Assembly: GCA_030435675.1 (NCBI GenBank)
Contig: JAUCMV010000011.1
Location: 1-64,000, forward strand
Direction: 5' to 3'
Length of the DNA: 64,000 bases
Source: Steinernema hermaphroditum
Taxonomy: Eukaryota; Nematoda; Chromadorea; Rhabditida; Steinernematidae
Position numbers and translations under genes: made by a program. The notes under the pieces were generated by a model. The model was not told the origin of the DNA, did no database searches, and saw nothing but the letters and a program-made list of their open reading frames with translations. Below are positions 62,103-64,000 of this stretch, in pieces. Within the stretch, counting starts at the first letter, position 1; every line of letters begins with the position of its first letter.

Positions 62103-64000
62103 TAGGCGCGTTCGATCAGGCTCGTGCAGTTCTACAAGATCCAATCATAAAAATGCTATGGTACTTTGGAGCAGGAGGGTCAGATGCAGAGCTTTTGGTA
62201 TGAGCAAGGGCCCTGCTGTCTCGAATTGAAAGTTTTGCAGGAAACTAAGATAGTCCACAGTAATCCCAACGGGAGTAGGCGCGTTCGATCAGGCTCGTGC
62301 AGTTCTACAAGATCCAATCATAAAAATGCTATGGTACTTTGGAGCAGGAGGGTCAGATGCAGAGCTTTTGGTATGAGCAAGGGCCCTGCTGTCTCGAATT
62401 GAAAGTTTTGCAGGAAACTAAGATAGTCCACAGTAATCCCAACGGGAGTAGGCGCGTTCGATCAGGCTCGTGCAGTTCTACAAGATCCAATCATAAAAAT
62501 GCTATGGTACTTTGGAGCAGGAGGGTCAGATGCAGAGCTTTTGGTATGAGCAAGGGCCCTGCTGTCTCGAATTGAAAGTTTTGCAGGAAACTAAGATAGT
62601 CCACAGTAATCCCAACGGGAATAGGCGCGTTCGATCAGGCTCGTGCAGTTCTACAAGATCCAATCATAAAAATGCTATGGTACTTTGGAGCAGGAGGGTC
62701 AGATGCAGAGCTTTTGGTATGAGCAAGGCCCCTGCTGTCTCGAATTGAAAGTTTTGCAGGAAACTAAGATAGTCCACAGTAATCCCAACGGGAGTAGGCG
62801 CGTTCGATCAGGCTCGTGCAGTTCTACAAGATCCAATCATAAAAATGCTATGGTACTTTGGAGCAGGAGGGTCAGATGCAGAGCTTTTTGGTATGAGCAA
62901 GGCCCCTGCTGTCTCGAATTGAAAGTTTTGCAGGAAACTAAGATAGTCCACAGTAAATCCAACGGGAGTAGGCGCGTTCGATCAGGCTCGTGCAGTTCTA
63001 CAAGATCCAATCATAAAAATGCTATGGTACTTTGGAGCAGGAGGGTCAGATGCAGAGCTTTTGGTATGAGCAAGGGCCCTGCTGTCTCGAATTGAAAGTT
63101 TTGCAGGAAACTAAGATAGTCCACAGTAATCCCAACGGGAGTAGGCGCGTTCGATCAGGCTCGTGCAGTTCTACAAGATCCAATCATAAAAATGCTATGG
63201 TACTTTGGAGCAGGAGGGTCAGATGCAGAGCTTTTGGTATGAGCAAGGGCCCTGCTGTCTCGAATTGAAAGTTTTGCAGGAAACTAAGATAGTCCACAGT
63301 AATCCCAACGGGAGTAGGCGCGTTCGATCAGGCTCGTGCAGTTCTACAAGATCCAATCATAAAAATGCTATGGTACTTTGGAGCAGGAGGGTCAGATGCA
63401 GAGCTTTTGGTATGAGCAAGGGCCCTGCTGTCTCGAATTGAAAGTTTTGCAGGAAACTAAGATAGTCCACAGTAATCCCAACGGGAATAGGCGCGTTCGA
63501 TCAGGCTCGTGCAGTTCTACAAGATCCAATCATAAAAATGCTATGGTACTTTGGAGCAGGAGGGTCAGATGCAGAGCTTTTGGTATGAGCAAGGGCCCTG
63601 CTGTCTCGAATTGAAAGTTTTGCAGGAAACTAAGATAGTCCACAGTAGTCCCAACGGGAGTAGGCGCGTTCGATCAGGCTCGTGCAGTTCTACAAGATCC
63701 AATCATAAAAATGCTATGGTACTTTGGAGCAGGAGGGTCAGATGCAGAGCTTTTGGTATGAGCAAGGGCCCTGCTGTCTCGAATTGAAAGTTTTGCAGGA
63801 AACTAAGATAGTCCACAGTAAATCCCAACGGGAGTAGGCGCGTTCGATCAGGCTCGTGCAGTTCTACAAGATCCAATCATAAAAATGCTATGGTACTTTG
63901 GAGCAGGAGGGTCAGATGCAGAGCTTTTGGTATGAGCAAGGGCCCTGCTGTCTCGAATTGAAAGTTTTGCAGGAAACTAAGATAGTCCACAGTAATCCCA

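Larger units (their letters stand above)
1..64000 (+). repeat. 173-bp tandem satellite array, whole window, open at both ends
   Basis: Seen directly: the same monomer recurs every 173 bp through the whole window, always head to tail and in one orientation, for about 370 copies. Landmarks in order within a unit are TGGTACTTTGGAGCAGGAGG, GGTATGAGC, GGGCCCTGCTG, TCTCGAATTGAAAG, TTTTGCAGGAAACTAAG, ATAGTCCACAGTAA, CGGGAGTAGGCGCG, TTCGATCAGGCTCGTGC and CCAATCATAAAAATGC. Most units are 173 bp. Units of 172 or 174 bp come mainly from one-base changes in the G run before CCC and in the aatccc segment. The unit is about 47% GC with six CpG. No transposon, inverted monomer or unique sequence breaks it. 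Known of such arrays: nucleosome-length monomers are typical of eukaryotic centromeric, pericentromeric or subtelomeric satellites. Which of these applies, and the species, cannot be read from the window. Confidence 0.98.
57170..64000 (+). repeat. Array domain F: highly homogeneous AA-type monomers
   Basis: Nearly every unit is identical: AA at 49-50, aatcccaac, and G at 118. Exceptions are few: GA at about 57555, GGGAAT in four units (starts near 58208, 60432, 62512 and 63378), aattcc near 59663, agtccc near 63647, two neighbouring copies with aaggcccctg (62726 and 62900), a four-base duplication near 62092, one aaatccaac unit near 62955 and one aaatccc unit near 63821. The purine-only patch near 59236 is separate. 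Such uniformity is expected of the most recently amplified part of a satellite. The array continues past the right edge, where the last unit is cut after aatccca. Confidence 0.9.

Noticed and set aside
9..63787. Hundreds of plus-strand open frames of about 78 codons as a tandem gene family
   Set aside because: They open with TTG rather than ATG, overlap each other by about 64 bp, cross the unit boundary, and always end at the same TGA in TCGAATTGA because the 173-bp period shifts the frame. One-base indels freely change or fuse them (136-142 codon versions), which shows no selection on the reading frame.
1..64000. CRISPR array
   Set aside because: The whole 173-bp unit is repeated with no unique spacers. 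Unit size and structure do not fit direct repeats of 23-47 bp separated by variable spacers.
1..64000. 5S rRNA gene cluster or other tandem RNA genes
   Set aside because: The conserved internal control region of 5S rRNA and its folding arms are not present in the monomer. Only a GTTCGA hexamer resembles a polymerase III element.
1..64000. Alpha satellite, or telomere-associated repeat
   Set aside because: The length is close to that of alpha satellite (171 bp), but the sequence does not resemble it. No TTAGGG or TTTAGGG runs were seen on either strand.

Overview
This window is one uninterrupted tandem satellite array. From base 1 to base 64000 the sequence is head-to-tail copies of a single monomer of about 173 bp (roughly 370 copies), all in the same orientation. 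The array runs off both ends of the window. I see no protein-coding gene, RNA gene, transposon, telomere repeat, CRISPR array or unique DNA. The many short open frames of about 78 codons are by-products of the repeat: they open with TTG, and because 173 is not a multiple of 3 each one hits the same TGA about 1.4 monomers later.

A 64 kb gene-free array of a nucleosome-length monomer indicates eukaryotic heterochromatin: centromeric, pericentromeric, subtelomeric or a knob. It is not alpha satellite or any satellite I can name, so I do not assign a species or a chromosomal position. The monomer is about 47% GC with six CpG sites.

Offsets below count from the ATGGTACTTT at window base 1. Nearly all variation between good copies sits at four places: the dinucleotide at 49-50 just before GGGCCC; the segment at 105-112 (aatccc, aaatcc, aaaccc, aattcc, followed by A or G); G/A at 118; and G/C at 154. 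The first lies in a near-palindrome, and the second and third lie in or beside a small TCCC/GGGA inverted repeat.

Layout: 1-9.5 kb is mostly GG at 49-50 with AGC at 111-113. 9.5-45 kb is a mosaic of GG, AG, GA and AA types, with a local two-monomer (347 bp) alternation at 34.6-36.3 kb and five scattered copies sharing a 9-bp deletion. 45-49.5 kb is rich in the AGC plus GGGAAT combination and in the C154 variant, and ends in two damaged copies at 49.5-49.8 kb. 49.8-54.2 kb is nearly all AA type, with a 48-bp and a 63-bp internal deletion. 54.2-57 kb is an island of badly decayed monomers. 57-64 kb is almost perfectly homogeneous AA type. Two patches (2316-2360 and 59236-59292) show pyrimidine loss that looks like a sequence-consensus artefact.
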